A stretch of 64,000 nt of DNA from Septoria linicola (lineage: Eukaryota; Ascomycota; Dothideomycetes; Mycosphaerellales; Mycosphaerellaceae): NCBI GenBank assembly GCA_024114885.1, contig CP099428.1, positions 1,116,001-1,180,000 on the forward strand, in the 5' to 3' direction. The position numbers and the translations under genes are program-made. The notes under the pieces were generated by a model that made no database searches, had not been told where the DNA came from, and was given only the letters and a program-made list of their open reading frames with translations. Shown piece by piece: positions 10,899 to 21,632 of the stretch (position 1 is its first letter; each line of letters begins with the position of its first letter).

Positions 10899-12253
10899 AT
10901 GCACGCTACCCTCATCGCCTCGCTGGCCGCTATGGCCGCTGCGGCCCCTCTGGTCGAGCGCCAGGCCGCACCACCTCCAAGCGGAGTTGACGACGCAACC
11001 ATCCTCAACTACGCTCTGTCGCTTGAGCACCTGGAGAACGTATTTTATCAGGAGGCTCTCGCCAAGTTCTCTGAGGAGGACTTCAAGAAGGCGGGGCTAG
11101 GCTCTTCGTTTTACAACAACCTCCAGCAGATCTCCTTCGACGAGAAGACCCACGTTGCCTTCCTCGAGGCTGGTCTGACCGGTAAGAATATTTTTCCCGA
11201 TATCAAACGATGACAGCAACCCTAATTCCTCGTCTAGCTGCTGGTGCAACTCCCGTCAAGCAATGCGAATATGCATTCGGTGTCACCGACGTGCAGAGCT
11301 TCCTCGCTACTGCCAACATCCTCGAGGGTGTCGGTGTCAGCGCCTACCTGGGCGCTGCCAAGTACGTCAAGTCTCCAGACTACTTGACTGCCGCTGGCTC
11401 TATCCTCACCGTCGAGTCTCGCCATTCGGCCTACATTCGCGACAACCAGAACCCTCAAAAGTCGCCTTTCCCATCGCCATTTGACACTCCTCTGGAGTTC
11501 AGCGAGGTCTTTTCCCTTGCCGCTCTCTTCATCAAGAGCTGCCCAGATGCCCCAGAGGGTACCCTCGGCCTCCCATTCAAGGCTTTCCCAGCCATCACCG
11601 TCTCCCCAGCCAGTGTTGCCAAGTCTGGCGACAAGTTGACCTTGACCTGCGCCAAGGAGGTTGATGCCAAGAGCGCCTACTTCATCACCTCCAACGGCCC
11701 AGTCGCTGCTGCCATCACTGGATCTGGCACTACCTACGAGGTTGTTGTTCCAGAGATCGGTGTGCCAAACCTTAAGCCAGGCACCATCAACGCTGGCCAG
11801 GGCTACATTGTCCTGACCAAGAGCGCTGACAAGCCATCCGACGACAACATCGTTGCTGGCCCAGCTGTTGTTGACTTCGCCGACAACGCTACTGGACGTG
11901 CACCAGACAGTAAGGGAGAGGGATACGGCAAGCCATCTGGCTACGCCCCAGCTCCTTCGCACCCGGCACCAGCTCCATACCAGCCATCTCACCCAACTCA
12001 GCCAGAGGCACCAAAGTACTCGCCAAAGGAGCCAGAGCACCCAAAGACCTACGAGCCAGAGCACAAGCCAACTGCCACTACCTACAAGGCACCAGAGCAC
12101 CCGACCAGCTACCCTACTGAGCACGCCACTACTTACGAGACTCACCCAGCTCCTACCTACCCAGTCCACCACGAGACTAAGACCTACGAGTCTCACGCAG
12201 AGTACCCCACCACTACTCCTTGCCCATCGGAGACTCCAGCATACCACTACTAG
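10899..12253 (+). CDS. Rds1-like secreted ferritin-domain protein
   Basis: Two exons, 10899-11181 and 11238-12253, with a 56-bp GTAAGA/CTAG intron in phase 1, giving 432 residues. A signal peptide (MHATLIASLAAMAAAAP) with a VERQ processing-like site precedes a Ferritin_2-type domain (PF13668), seen as ILNYALSLEHLENVFYQEAL, EKTHVAFLEAGL, ANILEGVGVSAYLG and ILTVESRHSAYIR. Glu/His residues of these helices would be the metal ligands in a true ferritin-like fold. Homologues of fission-yeast Rds1 are induced by nutrient, temperature or oxidative stress. Residues from about 320 onward form a low-complexity tail rich in Pro, His, Tyr, Thr and Glu. Codon use is strongly biased (Pro almost only CCA), suggesting high expression. 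That bias also leaves a spurious long open frame on the other strand. Confidence 0.85.
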
Positions 12254-12725
12254 ACGTATGACTTAGTTGGACGGACTGGTCCCGATATGTAGGCATGATA
12301 CTCAAGCTATAGCTAGCCTCTCGTATTTAAACGTTAATGTAATTACGCGAACATCCAGCGACTTCGCCTTGTGAACAATTATTGTCTTCATCTCCCTTCT
12401 CGTTTCGGTCATTGTCGCTCATGACTTGAACTTCTCCCCATGCAACTCGGCTCCAAACGTGATATGCATGGTCAACAGCACTCAGATCTCGCATAACAAT
12501 CCATTGTCATGTACATGAATTGCTGAGTCGTGGCGATCGAAATGCTGTAGAGCTGTGCTCAATGCTGTCTTGGTTTAGCCGAGGTGGAGCCGTAAATCCG
12601 CACACAACACGTCCATTGCACTGAACTTGAGGTAGCACCCAACACAGCGCGTATGGGATCTCCGTCAAATCGCCAGAATCTTCCCCTACCTGCAGCAAGT
12701 AGCGAACGCCGAAACGTTAACTGAG
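12254..12725. other. Intergenic region, no gene seen
   Basis: Contains the 3' end of the Rds1-like transcript (AT-rich at 12325-12345, including TATTTAAACG) and the short promoter of the F-box gene. No other signal is evident. Confidence 0.5.
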
Positions 12726-13223
12726 ATGATTCACCTGCCGAACGAGCTCTGGCTGCATATTTTATGTTTCTGCTCAGCAAAGGACCAATGGCTAGGTCTT
12801 CGCCTGGCCACACGTCAACTCAAAGCATGCGTTGAACAGCATTTCGAAAGAGAAATACTGCCGTCGATTGACGTGTCCATGCCCGTGGCTCTCCCGACTT
12901 ACGACGCGCGCAATCCTCTACGTGGCAAGGCTATCTTCCAGCCGGTCTCACCAAAGACAGGACGCGATGGGGATAGAATGCACTTGGTCCTGACAAGCAC
13001 GGATCCAGACTACTATCAAGATCACTTCTTGGGACGATGGTCTGGAATGCGCGACACGACTGACGGGACTTTGAGCCACAGTGTACGCTGGGATGTGAAC
13101 CTCGGTGACAAGGCGAACAGAATGCGCCTTCGTGATGCCAAAGCTGAGAGCACCGCAAGTGAAGGCGAAGTGAGCGCAAGTTTCGAGTGGAAAGATCCTA
13201 TGACTGCATTGTTCAGTTCGTGA
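12726..13223 (+). CDS. F-box domain protein
   Basis: Short single-exon frame of 165 residues from the ATG at 12726. The N-terminus reads MIHLPNELWLHILCFCSAKDQWLGLRLATRQLKA, a clear F-box (LP-E-LxxI, hydrophobic core, second helix) of the type that binds Skp1 in SCF ubiquitin ligases. No WD40 or LRR substrate-binding repeats follow; instead there is a Trp-containing beta-rich region (FLGRWSGMRDTTDG, SVRWDVNLGD, ASFEWKDP). Its 3' end lies about 50 bp from the convergent aminotransferase gene. An additional 3' exon is possible but I could not find a consensus donor. Confidence 0.65.
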   Translation: MIHLPNELWLHILCFCSAKDQWLGLRLATRQLKACVEQHFEREILPSIDVSMPVALPTYDARNPLRGKAIFQPVSPKTGRDGDRMHLVLTSTDPDYYQDHFLGRWSGMRDTTDGTLSHSVRWDVNLGDKANRMRLRDAKAESTASEGEVSASFEWKDPMTALFSS

Positions 13224-13271
13224 AATCATGAATTGACTGTGACGCGACGACTGCATTTACTACAAACATCT

Positions 13272-14783
13272 TCAGGTACTCGCAGCAGGTTCCGATGCTA
13301 TCAGCCCATCAAGCACTGCATCTCGGAAGCACTTCATACCCGCATCGAACGAATCTTTAGGCGCGGCCGCGAAAGTAAGACGAAACGCCATCTCATCACC
13401 TTGCTGTTCTGGCCTGACTGCGAACCAAGTTCCTTTGCTCATTTGCAGCCCACGAGCCACTGCTGAAGCATGGATCGCGTCTTCCACCGCTCGTGCTTCC
13501 AGGCGAGATTCTAGCATGTCGGCAGACAACTTGGTCCGCACCCAGATCATCATACCAGAAGACGGGACATCCCAGTCGCAACACGAAGGTAGCCATCTTT
13601 CGCAAGCCTCGATAAGTGCATCACGAGATGAGCGATAGCTTGTCGAAAGCTTGCGAAGCCACTCGATGAACCCAAGATGGCCCCAGTTCTGGTCCAGCAA
13701 CTTGTACATCATGATCTGAGAAGGACCACTTACAGCTGTCGTGCTGAACTCCGTGTGGTAGATGAATTGGTTGATGAGCTGCTCGCTACCGGTCACCCAG
13801 CCAGCGCGGAGGCCAGCAGAGAGAATCTTCGAGGTGGCATCGAGGCGAAGGACACGACCGGAACGATCGAGGCTCAGATATGATCGTGGAAGTCTGTCGA
13901 GATAGTCCTCTGCAGAAGAAGGTGGTCCGCTACCATTCTCGCCAAGCTGCAAAAAGAAGTACGGGTCGTCCTCGACGATGATCAAGTCATGCTTGTCCGC
14001 AACACTGTATATCGCTTTGCGCCTTTCGAGACCTTGCGTGGCTCCAGTAGGATTCTGACCACATGGAATCATGTACAGAACAAACGGCTTGCGTCCACGC
14101 GTATGATCCCAGTTCACAAGCTCATAGTCCAGCACTTCAGGCAGTAAGCCTTCCTCATCCATTGCAATACCCAGCATGCTGACGCCCATCGGCTTAACCA
14201 TCTCGAGAGTGCCAGGATACGTATATGCCTCAGTCAACAACCAGTCTCCCCGCTCACACAGCATACGAAGGATAATATCGAGTGCGCTAGTATTGCCGCA
14301 CGATAGTGAAGTCGCCCAGTCCTCGTAGAGTGGTTGATGGACCAGCTCAACGTGCTCGGTGACCCAGCGAAGGAGCTGTGGTGAGCCTGCGGAGTGGCCA
14401 TAGTTCAGGGCATATCCGAGATCCCATGCATCTTCACCATCAACACATGACATAGGACTGCCTTCTGATGCTGGCTCGTTACTTGCTGCGTCCTTCAAGG
14501 ACATGGTCATGGAGGTCCATGGTATGGTAGATGCCACAGGTCGAGCAACGCCAAGGTTACATATCTGAGTCGCGGCTTTGGAGCTTGCAGAAGCTTTCAG
14601 TGTCGAAGCACCACGACGGCGTGATTCTTCGCTCAGGCGATGCGTCCAGTCCTTGGATCGTGGTTTGAGCTTATCTGAGTGTGACTTGTAGAAAGGGCTG
14701 AACACTTTCGGTGCTATTCCGACTGGCAGAGGGTCGGTCTGTTTTCGATTCTGTTCAAAGGCGGCGAGCTTTTGAGATAACAT
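13272..14783 (-). CDS. Aromatic-type aminotransferase (class I/II, Aro8-like)
   Basis: Single-exon protein of 503 residues. It is a fold-type I PLP aminotransferase: LNYGHSAGSPQLLRWV near 126, the substrate/PLP motif PCGQNPTGAT near 240-249, EDDPYFFLQ near 271 with the Asp that pairs with the pyridine nitrogen, and LDATSKILSAGLRAGW near 314 with Lys319 as the Schiff-base lysine. Fungal Aro8/Aro9-type enzymes transfer amino groups between aromatic amino acids (or 2-aminoadipate, kynurenine) and 2-oxo acids in the cytosol. The first step of Tyr/Phe/Trp breakdown yields aryl-pyruvates. A 2-oxo-acid decarboxylase 5 kb away and two regulators between and beyond suggest a catabolic role; that link is inference. 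Exact substrate is not readable from sequence. Confidence 0.85.
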   Translation of the reverse strand: MLSQKLAAFEQNRKQTDPLPVGIAPKVFSPFYKSHSDKLKPRSKDWTHRLSEESRRRGASTLKASASSKAATQICNLGVARPVASTIPWTSMTMSLKDAASNEPASEGSPMSCVDGEDAWDLGYALNYGHSAGSPQLLRWVTEHVELVHQPLYEDWATSLSCGNTSALDIILRMLCERGDWLLTEAYTYPGTLEMVKPMGVSMLGIAMDEEGLLPEVLDYELVNWDHTRGRKPFVLYMIPCGQNPTGATQGLERRKAIYSVADKHDLIIVEDDPYFFLQLGENGSGPPSSAEDYLDRLPRSYLSLDRSGRVLRLDATSKILSAGLRAGWVTGSEQLINQFIYHTEFSTTAVSGPSQIMMYKLLDQNWGHLGFIEWLRKLSTSYRSSRDALIEACERWLPSCCDWDVPSSGMMIWVRTKLSADMLESRLEARAVEDAIHASAVARGLQMSKGTWFAVRPEQQGDEMAFRLTFAAAPKDSFDAGMKCFRDAVLDGLIASEPAAST

Positions 14784-15426
14784 GATGAGATATGTGTGTA
14801 GTCTAGGTATGTATCACAAGAACAAGGTCAACATGTGCTTGTTTATATCGCGGTAGAGTGTCTCGGAGACAGCACGGAGTACATCGGCGAAAGCTGCTCA
14901 CGATGAAGGCCCCTTGCATGTCTATACGATCTACATGGCGATTAAAGCGGTTGACACTGTGGTTACCAGCTTCCTCTGCCAGTCGCAACAGTATTCGAGA
15001 TGTGTTGCGCTTTTTCGAGCTTGAAGTGGCTGGTGACGTCCATGGGTCGGTAGACACATTCCTAGGTGAGCCCAAATTCGCAGAAATGGTTAATTCAGCG
15101 TTCCCATGTTTCGACTTCAAATCCTTACCAAACGTGCTACAACTTCACAGAACTTATCTTTAGATTCTTTAAAATCGATCAGTTCTCCTATTTAAGTGGA
15201 CAGAGCCTTGGTAGCCGGTTCGTCGTCGTCCCATGAGTAAGTTTAGTCAACCCTAAGCGAGCAGCACTATGCTTGGCGATTGACTGTTCACATCGTCTCT
15301 ATCTCACAACGCGCCAGAGGGCCAGCTACTGGTGCTACCATGCAGTCACACTCACATGATGAGAAAGGAACTTGCTGATGCCGCAGACGAATAATATTTG
15401 CTCCATTTTCTCAACTCCAAACGATG
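14784..15426. other. Intergenic region upstream of the aminotransferase
   Basis: About 640 bp between the aminotransferase start and the stop of the Zn2Cys6 gene, both on the minus strand. A plus frame at 14858-15163 has no recognisable domain and is probably chance. A/T-rich stretch at 15160-15200 (TTTAGATTCTTTAAAAT, then CTATTTAAG). Confidence 0.45.
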
Positions 15427-17498
15427 CTACGTAATATCTTGGTACAGCGCTGGATGCTCAGCAAGATTCGTCCAGAAGTCCAACTCGAAGTCCAAAGTAT
15501 CGCTATCGAGCATAGTCCATGGCTCGGCTGTTGAAGCGTCTTCCAACATCTGATCATATCGTACATCGCGCTGTGTTGTCCCGAGTAGCCCTTGGCTGAC
15601 ACGACCCAGCACACTCTTGATAGTGGCTGTGGCGCCTTGCAGCAGAGCATAGTTCGGCTGATCTGGACGAATCAGCACTCCTGCTTCGACGTGAGCGACT
15701 AGGACGCTTAGGTCTTGAATCGCTTGAGATGTGGAGAAAGTTGTCTGGACACGTTGACGGGTGCGATTGACCAGAGCCAGACATATGACGCCTGCGGCCG
15801 GAAGTCCATACGAGGCGATCTAAGCTGGTCAGCACAACCGAAGCGACAGTTCCTGCTGCTAAGAGCTACTTGCCTTCCAGATGAAGCCCGTTCCTGAATT
15901 TGCCAGCGACTCTTTCAAGACTGCCACCTCGGCGGCTAACTTCAGCATCGCGCCAGACACGCTCAACAGGTCGTCACTAGGATCCGACGTTCGTGCCATG
16001 GAAGCCGAATGTAAAAGGAAGCGGACGTGAAGAAGGTTGAGAGCAGCACTCGCTACAAAGTCTCGCTCAACGGCGGTGCCCTCAAATGCCTTCAAATTAT
16101 CTTCCAGACGATATCGCGCTGGCAATGCAATGGTGAGGGCTTCGCATTCTTGATGTATCTCCATCGTCGCTCGCGCGCGAGCTTCACTATTGTTGCTCCT
16201 TGCAAGATCCAGTATTCGCTCTTTGAGCATTGCGCACGCGACTGTCCAGAGTGTTTCGAGCCTGTACTCAAACTGCGTCGGTGGGCCGAAGAGCCGAGCA
16301 GCTTCACCCGGAGACATCTTGAGCGTACTGTGGGCACTATGCATTCTGTGAGGACGTCCAAGGAAGATTGAGACATTCTTGTCTGCTGAATATGCTCGTG
16401 CAAATGTCTGGCCTCGCAAGCTGGCGAGTGAATTAGATGTCATCGTGTTAAGGCTCACTCGCTCGTGGTGTCCAAGTGCATAAAGGGTGCTGATGACATC
16501 GCCGAGACGTCTCCAAGAATGATAGCTCTGGTCGCCATCGATCATACTGTGTGCAATGAATACCTCGTACTGAAGCACTAGCTGCAAGTCATTGAGACAG
16601 TCCAAGGACAGGCAGATATCCAGACACTGATCAGAACATCGCAGCAAGGTCTTGGCCAGCTGTCTTTGTCCAGCCCGTGTGCTGTAGAGACCAGGAAAGA
16701 AGGCAGTGTCCTCAACAGCCCTGCTTACGGCCACCAGGAACAAGCCCAGAGTCGCCCAACCAGGATCGTTTCGACAGAACGTATCGCAGAACGACGGGAT
16801 CGTCATAGTACCGTCTGCAGTGAGTCGCTCGCGAGAGCTCCGGAAGAGTAAAGATGCAAGCTCGGTTCCTGAACGATTTTGGAAGAGCACACAGATGGCA
16901 TCTGCACAAGGAAGCAAAAGCTCGCTGGCAACAGCAAGATTGACGCCACACGAGGTCCAATGCCTCACGAGCTGAGCGCAGGCATCGAGATCGAGTTTTT
17001 TGAGGTCATCCAGGAATCTGGCGTGCTGTGACGCTTCAGACTCTTCGAGCTCACCCATGGCCTCGTTCAACCCATCGTGCGAAGCAAACACGTCTGCCGC
17101 ACCACTAGCTTTGACGGTATCGAAAATGGTTGCATGACTGGACTGTCCTTGATATCCTGGGTTTGGATATACGTGAGGCGTGGAAGTCGACGTAGCCGGA
17201 GAGTCGTTGACCAGGGTGGTGGGTAGGATTGCAGTCACAGTAACGCCGACTGGTTCTGCGAGCCTGTGTGAACATGAGCGGTGCTCCCATAGCGCGCACT
17301 GTTGCATACCCACGGCGAAATGTGCGCCGGCCTTAGTTCTTGTGGTGCTGGGACGCCTCTGCGTCTCTTGAAGGGACGCTCGCGATACTGACAGTTCTCC
17401 GGACCGCTCTCACTGCAGCGGCCACAGACGGGTCTCTGATGATCGCACGAGACCTTCGATAACCTGCATGGGTCGCACGCAGCAAGACGAACGGGCAT
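15427..17498 (-). CDS. Zn(II)2Cys6 transcription factor
   Basis: Three exons, 17498-17314, 17263-15874 and 15819-15427, encode 655 residues. The start is the ATG at 17498 (MPVRLAACDPC). The zinc cluster CDPCRLSKVSCDHQRPVCGRC plus the final Cys in ENCQY is complete, followed by a basic linker (RPFKRRRG). The long middle region is helical, with a serine-pinned motif SIFLGRPHRMHSA typical of the fungal transcription-factor middle homology region. Intron 1 is 50 bp (GTGGGT...ACAG, phase 2). Intron 2 is 54 bp and uses a GC donor (GCAAGT...TTAG) in phase 0; using GT instead would leave a frame stop. The gene sits between an aminotransferase and a decarboxylase, so it is a candidate local regulator. 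Confidence 0.8.
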
Positions 17499-17833
17499 TG
17501 AGATATGCGAGTGCAATTTTCGATCGTCTGCCGCCAGGAATTGTCCTGTGCCCGCTTGGTGGTGGAGTTTGGTGCAGTGTCGGCGTATTCGGAGTGAGCA
17601 GAAAGAAGTGGGAGCTGGAGAAATGTCAACATATCATTGGCTGCTACGGGCTTAACAAACAATGCCGTTCATAGCCGAATTTCGGTCACTGCTACCAGTA
17701 GCAGTGTGCTACGCTTTGGTGCATGCGATGACAGCTTGGACGTTGCCATTGCTGCCCATGTCCAAGTCGCATTGGCCCATTTCCACGCGAATGGCTCAGC
17801 ATGCACGTCCAAGTACCTCCCACTTGCCCGCTG
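17499..17833. other. Intergenic, promoter side of the Zn2Cys6 gene
   Basis: Short gap upstream of the Zn2Cys6 regulator. Small frames on both strands have no recognisable content. Confidence 0.4.
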
Positions 17834-19020
17834 CTAACGACGAGTGCCTTGCATCTCACTTCTTCGGTGTCGCCGTTCTGTCCCCGCCGGATATGGGTGT
17901 CGCAGATCGAAACTGTGGTCTACAAGCTCAGCGCCATCTGCCCAGTTGCCCAACATCTGCTCGTAGCATTCCTCGCTGTCACACTCTGCCAGTGCCTTTA
18001 GGGCAGAAGCGCCAAAGACGATGTGCTTGAGCCTTTCGATGCGCCCGCATTTGAGCAGCATAAACATACCCGTATTGGCCCAAGCGCAGTATCATTCGTG
18101 ATCGCCAGGGAAGGGCACACATCTGCGGGTATCAATTCTGAACGTGCAATTGCAGCTTTCGAGTAGAGCGACAGCATCGGCGGCAGCGGATAATGCCTCT
18201 AAGTGTGGATTATCTCTCGCAGACTCGGGAGCTTCTTAGCAAGTAGCTTTCCAAAAGGTGTGATCAGGGCCAGTCCATCGGCACCGCGATAGAGTGGCGT
18301 CTCAGTACTGCCAGACCATCTGTTTTCAGTAAGAGTCAGCGACGTCTTGAGAGAACCACACTGCCATCCATGGCCATGCTTACGCTCTTCTCGAAGGACC
18401 GTCATCTCCCATCAAAGCAGCGTTGGTGATGACCACGGATGTAATGTATGGCCCCACCACTGGAGACAGCTCGCGAATGAAGCGCATGCAGCTTGCACCA
18501 TCTCCGTCAAGGATGAATGTTGTTGGGCGATAGAAGAATGGAAGAGCCTCTGCCGACACCCGCCAATTGACAAGCAGCAGCCCAGGACCGATCGGCGCTG
18601 TGGTAATCAATTGATCATCTTCTGCCTCGAAGCCATACTCATAGTCGATCTCTTCATCTTCGCTGCAGGAGTCCTCATCATCCTCATCGCCGTTCGCCGT
18701 CTGCGATAGCACCCCGTCTTCCTCCACATCTGACAGCTCACCATGTTGATCGCTCTCCAAGTTCCCCGACTGCGTTCCATCGCTATCCTCCTCGCTCTCT
18801 TCACCCTGTCGGTGGTGTCGACATCTTCCTCTAGTGGTGGGCACCGCGCAGCTATGTCTTCAAGGACTGAGCATCCATCTTCGTCCCCACTGTGTAAGTT
18901 GCATTCCAAGTACTCTCGGGCAAGCCTGATATAGACTGGAGAGCACCAGACATATTCGTAGATGTGGTCGCGAAGCTCGCGTGGGAGTCCGAGGAAGGAG
19001 GAGGCGGCATTGCCATCTGC
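17834..19020 (-). pseudogene. Decayed F-box-like gene (probable pseudogene)
   Basis: Coding-like protein sequence runs through this interval but in several frames. At 19010-18870 the frame reads FLGLPRELRDHIYEYVW, an F-box-like start. Around 18770-18850 the plausible frame changes to an acidic tract (GELSDVEEDG, NGDEDDEDSCSEDEE) and continues VSAEALPFFYRPTTF and IRELSPVVGPYITSVVITN. A 70-bp intron at 18331-18400 (GTAAGC/ACAG) then joins to GLALITPFGKLLAKKLPSLREI, stopping at 18199. Just past that point the -2/+1 frame continues with coding-like HLEALSAAADAVALLESCNCTFRID, hits TGA at 18094-18092, and after it runs on in the same frame as MLLKCGRIERLKHIVFGASALKAL. At least one frameshift and one nonsense codon are needed; a mis-read intron cannot explain the last two breaks because no GT donor is available there. 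No initiating ATG is obvious. Sequencing error is the alternative. Confidence 0.6.
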
Positions 19021-19574
19021 GACGTGAGGTTGAGATAGTGTCAGTGTCAGGCGAGAGTCTATAGTGTATGTGACGAATATCGTCTGTCTACGTTTTGCAC
19101 AGTGAGCAAACAACGACTGTGGTTTGTGACCCGGGTGTCGACAAACGGACGCGAGAAGAACGTGTGACAATCTTTGTGTGGTCTCACGACGAACATGATC
19201 CCAGACCAGGCGATGTCATGGCCAATGCCTTTGCTAGACAGCTCCCATGGGAGCTTGGGTGATGTGTAGTCCTACGAGGCGGACGTGGTCGAAAAGCGGT
19301 GGGAGGACGACACGTGCATGCCAGTCGCGGCAATGTGAGCATTATGTGAGGCGGCTGGCAGTGCCTGCTGCTTGCATTGGTGAATGTCGCAGGGCTCCTG
19401 ACCTGGAGCAGCTAACTTAACTAACTAATGCGAGTCAATGAAAGATTCGCCAGCATACCGCCAACTTTGCGAGACTCCGAAGAGTCCGACCACGGACATG
19501 AATGAGCTGAGCTCGGAAGTATAAGTTATGGTCGGCCACACTGCACAGAAGCTCTATAGTCGTAAAGCACGAGC
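19021..19574. other. Upstream region of the decarboxylase gene
   Basis: About 550 bp with no supported gene. It holds the promoter of the plus-strand decarboxylase and the missing 5' end of the decayed F-box-like gene. The repeat ttaacttaactaactaa at 19413-19428 is AT-rich and stands out locally. Confidence 0.45.
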
Positions 19575-21417
19575 ATGTCAGGAACAATCAAGCTTGCCGA
19601 GTACATCTTTACTCGCCTAGGACAGTTGGGCGTCAAGACCATTCACGGTGTGCCTGGGTAGGACGAGCCAAACGGACACCTGCATACTCATTGCTAATGG
19701 TCGAGATAGTGATTACAATCTTGAACTGCTTGACTACGTTGAGCCGTCAGGACTCCATTGGACTGGTAGCTGCAACGAGCTGAACGGCGGGTATGCCGCC
19801 GACGGATATGCGCGAATTAATGGCATCGGGGCACTGATCACCACCTTTGGTGTCGGGGAGCTTAGTGCGAGTAAGTCGAGATGTGCGCGATTTATGGACC
19901 ATCTCATATACTGATATCGTCCCCCAGTCAATGCTATTGCAGGAGCTTATGCTGAGCTCGCACCTGTTGTCCACATCGTGGGCACGCCTACGAGACAACA
20001 ACACGAATCGCGAAGCTTGATCCATCACACTTTGAACGATGGAGAATATGGCCACTTCGCTGCCATGTACAAGCATGTCACCGTTGCGCAAGCCGATCTG
20101 TCAGACCCTCGAACTGCCGTCAGCCTCTTTGATGCTGCTCTGGCACAATGTCTACTTCACCATCGACCAGTCTACATACAAATCCCAGTCGACATGGTGG
20201 CGATGAAAGTCAGCAGCGTAGCCCTGTCAACACCTGTCGAAGTACCCTTGGCCATCTTCTCGGGCAATGAGCATCCTGCTCTGGACCTCATACAAGACCG
20301 CATGAAGCAGGCCAAAAAGCCTGTGATCCTGGTCGATGGGGAGAGTCTGGCATATGGTATCCTAGAAGAGCTTCATCAATTGATCGAGTCAACCGGCTGG
20401 CCTACATGGACATCCAACTTTGGCAAAGGCTGTGTCGACGAGACTCTGCCGAACACACGAGGCGTCTGGAAAGGCAACTGGTCGACGAAGGAAGACCAAG
20501 ACTATGTCAGATCTGCTGATCTCATCTTGTGCTTCGGTCCGCACTTTTCCGGCACAAACAGCTACTTCTACACTGGTATCCCACCTCACAAGACGACGAT
20601 CTACTTCAAGTCTTCGGCGATTAACATCGAAGACCAAGTGTTCCGGGACCTTCCGGTGAAGCAATTCCTTGCGATGCTTCTGAAGGAGGTCGATCTTTCA
20701 GCACTACAGACCCAGGCTGCAGACATTCCCTATCGTATTGAAGAGCCCGCAACGCCAAGAGACGCGCGGTCAAAGCTCGATCAGCATAATCTTTATGCCG
20801 AGCTTCAGAAGTTCCTACGGACAGGTGATATCATCATGGGCGAGACGGGTACAGCAGGTTATGGTGTCCGCGAGTTCAAGCTACCCAAATATGCTCGCCT
20901 CTTCAAGCCTTCGACCTGGCTATCGATAGGCTACATGCTCCCAGCAGCACAAGGTGCAGCACTCGCACAGCGTGAGATGGATCAAGATGGGAAATGGCAC
21001 CGACACAAAGGCAAAGTGCCCCGTACGATGCTTTTGATCGGTGATGGCAGCTTTCAGATGACTGTTCAGGAGCTGAGCACAATCATTCGTGAGAAGCTGA
21101 ACGTCACCATCATTCTCTTGAACAACGATGGCTACACCATTGAGAGATGCATTCACGGTAAGGACCAGGGCTACAACGATGTTGCGAGGTGGAGGTATTT
21201 GAGTGCGCCGGCCTTTTTTGGTGTCGCTCGGGAAGAGAGTAGCGTGAAGGGCGAGTATCTGGCCCACACTTCTGTAGCCAGGACTGTTAAGGACCTGCAA
21301 GAAGCACTCGAACGTGCAGACGAGCGAGCAATTCCTGCACTGGACATGATTGAGGTCATACTAGATCGTGAGGATGCGATGTCACCGCTCTCAGATTTGC
21401 TTGCCAAACAGAATTAA
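19575..21417 (+). CDS. Thiamine-diphosphate-dependent pyruvate/2-oxo-acid decarboxylase
   Basis: Three exons, 19575-19657, 19710-19870 and 19928-21417, with introns of 52 and 57 bp, encode 577 residues. All hallmark residues of the pyruvate decarboxylase family are present: VPGDYNL (Asp29), CNELNGGYAADGYAR (Glu51, which activates ThDP), HHT (His114, His115) and the ThDP/Mg site GDGSFQMTVQE followed by NNDGYTIE. The enzyme decarboxylates 2-oxo acids to aldehydes in the cytosol: acetaldehyde from pyruvate in fermentation, or fusel/aryl aldehydes in Ehrlich breakdown. Divergence from housekeeping PDC at several positions, and location near an aromatic aminotransferase and two regulators, leave phenylpyruvate or indolepyruvate as possible substrates; substrate choice is inference. 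Confidence 0.88.
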
Positions 21418-21632
21418 ACGGCAACGCTGAAGTATTGATGATGAAAATGGCGTAAAGAATGTATGTCACTGGCTGACTAAGTGGTTGGATTTCTCCTCGG
21501 CATTGGTTCTCAGGTTTTTAGTGGTCTGGTCCTCGCCAAGGACCGGGCGAGTCTGCCGACGGTGGCTTGCCACATTCGATCATTGGTCGGAAAGCCGTCC
21601 TCTTCTCTACAACCATCTCACTCCAAGGCGTG

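Noticed and set aside
11234..12247. Minus-strand 337-codon open frame
   Set aside because: It is antisense to a well-supported Rds1-like exon, its composition (Trp, Ser, Val and Leu repeats) mirrors the sense codon bias, and no domain is present.
18199..18405. Independent 68-codon gene
   Set aside because: It is the continuation of the F-box-like gene through a clear GTAAGC/ACAG intron, not a separate gene.
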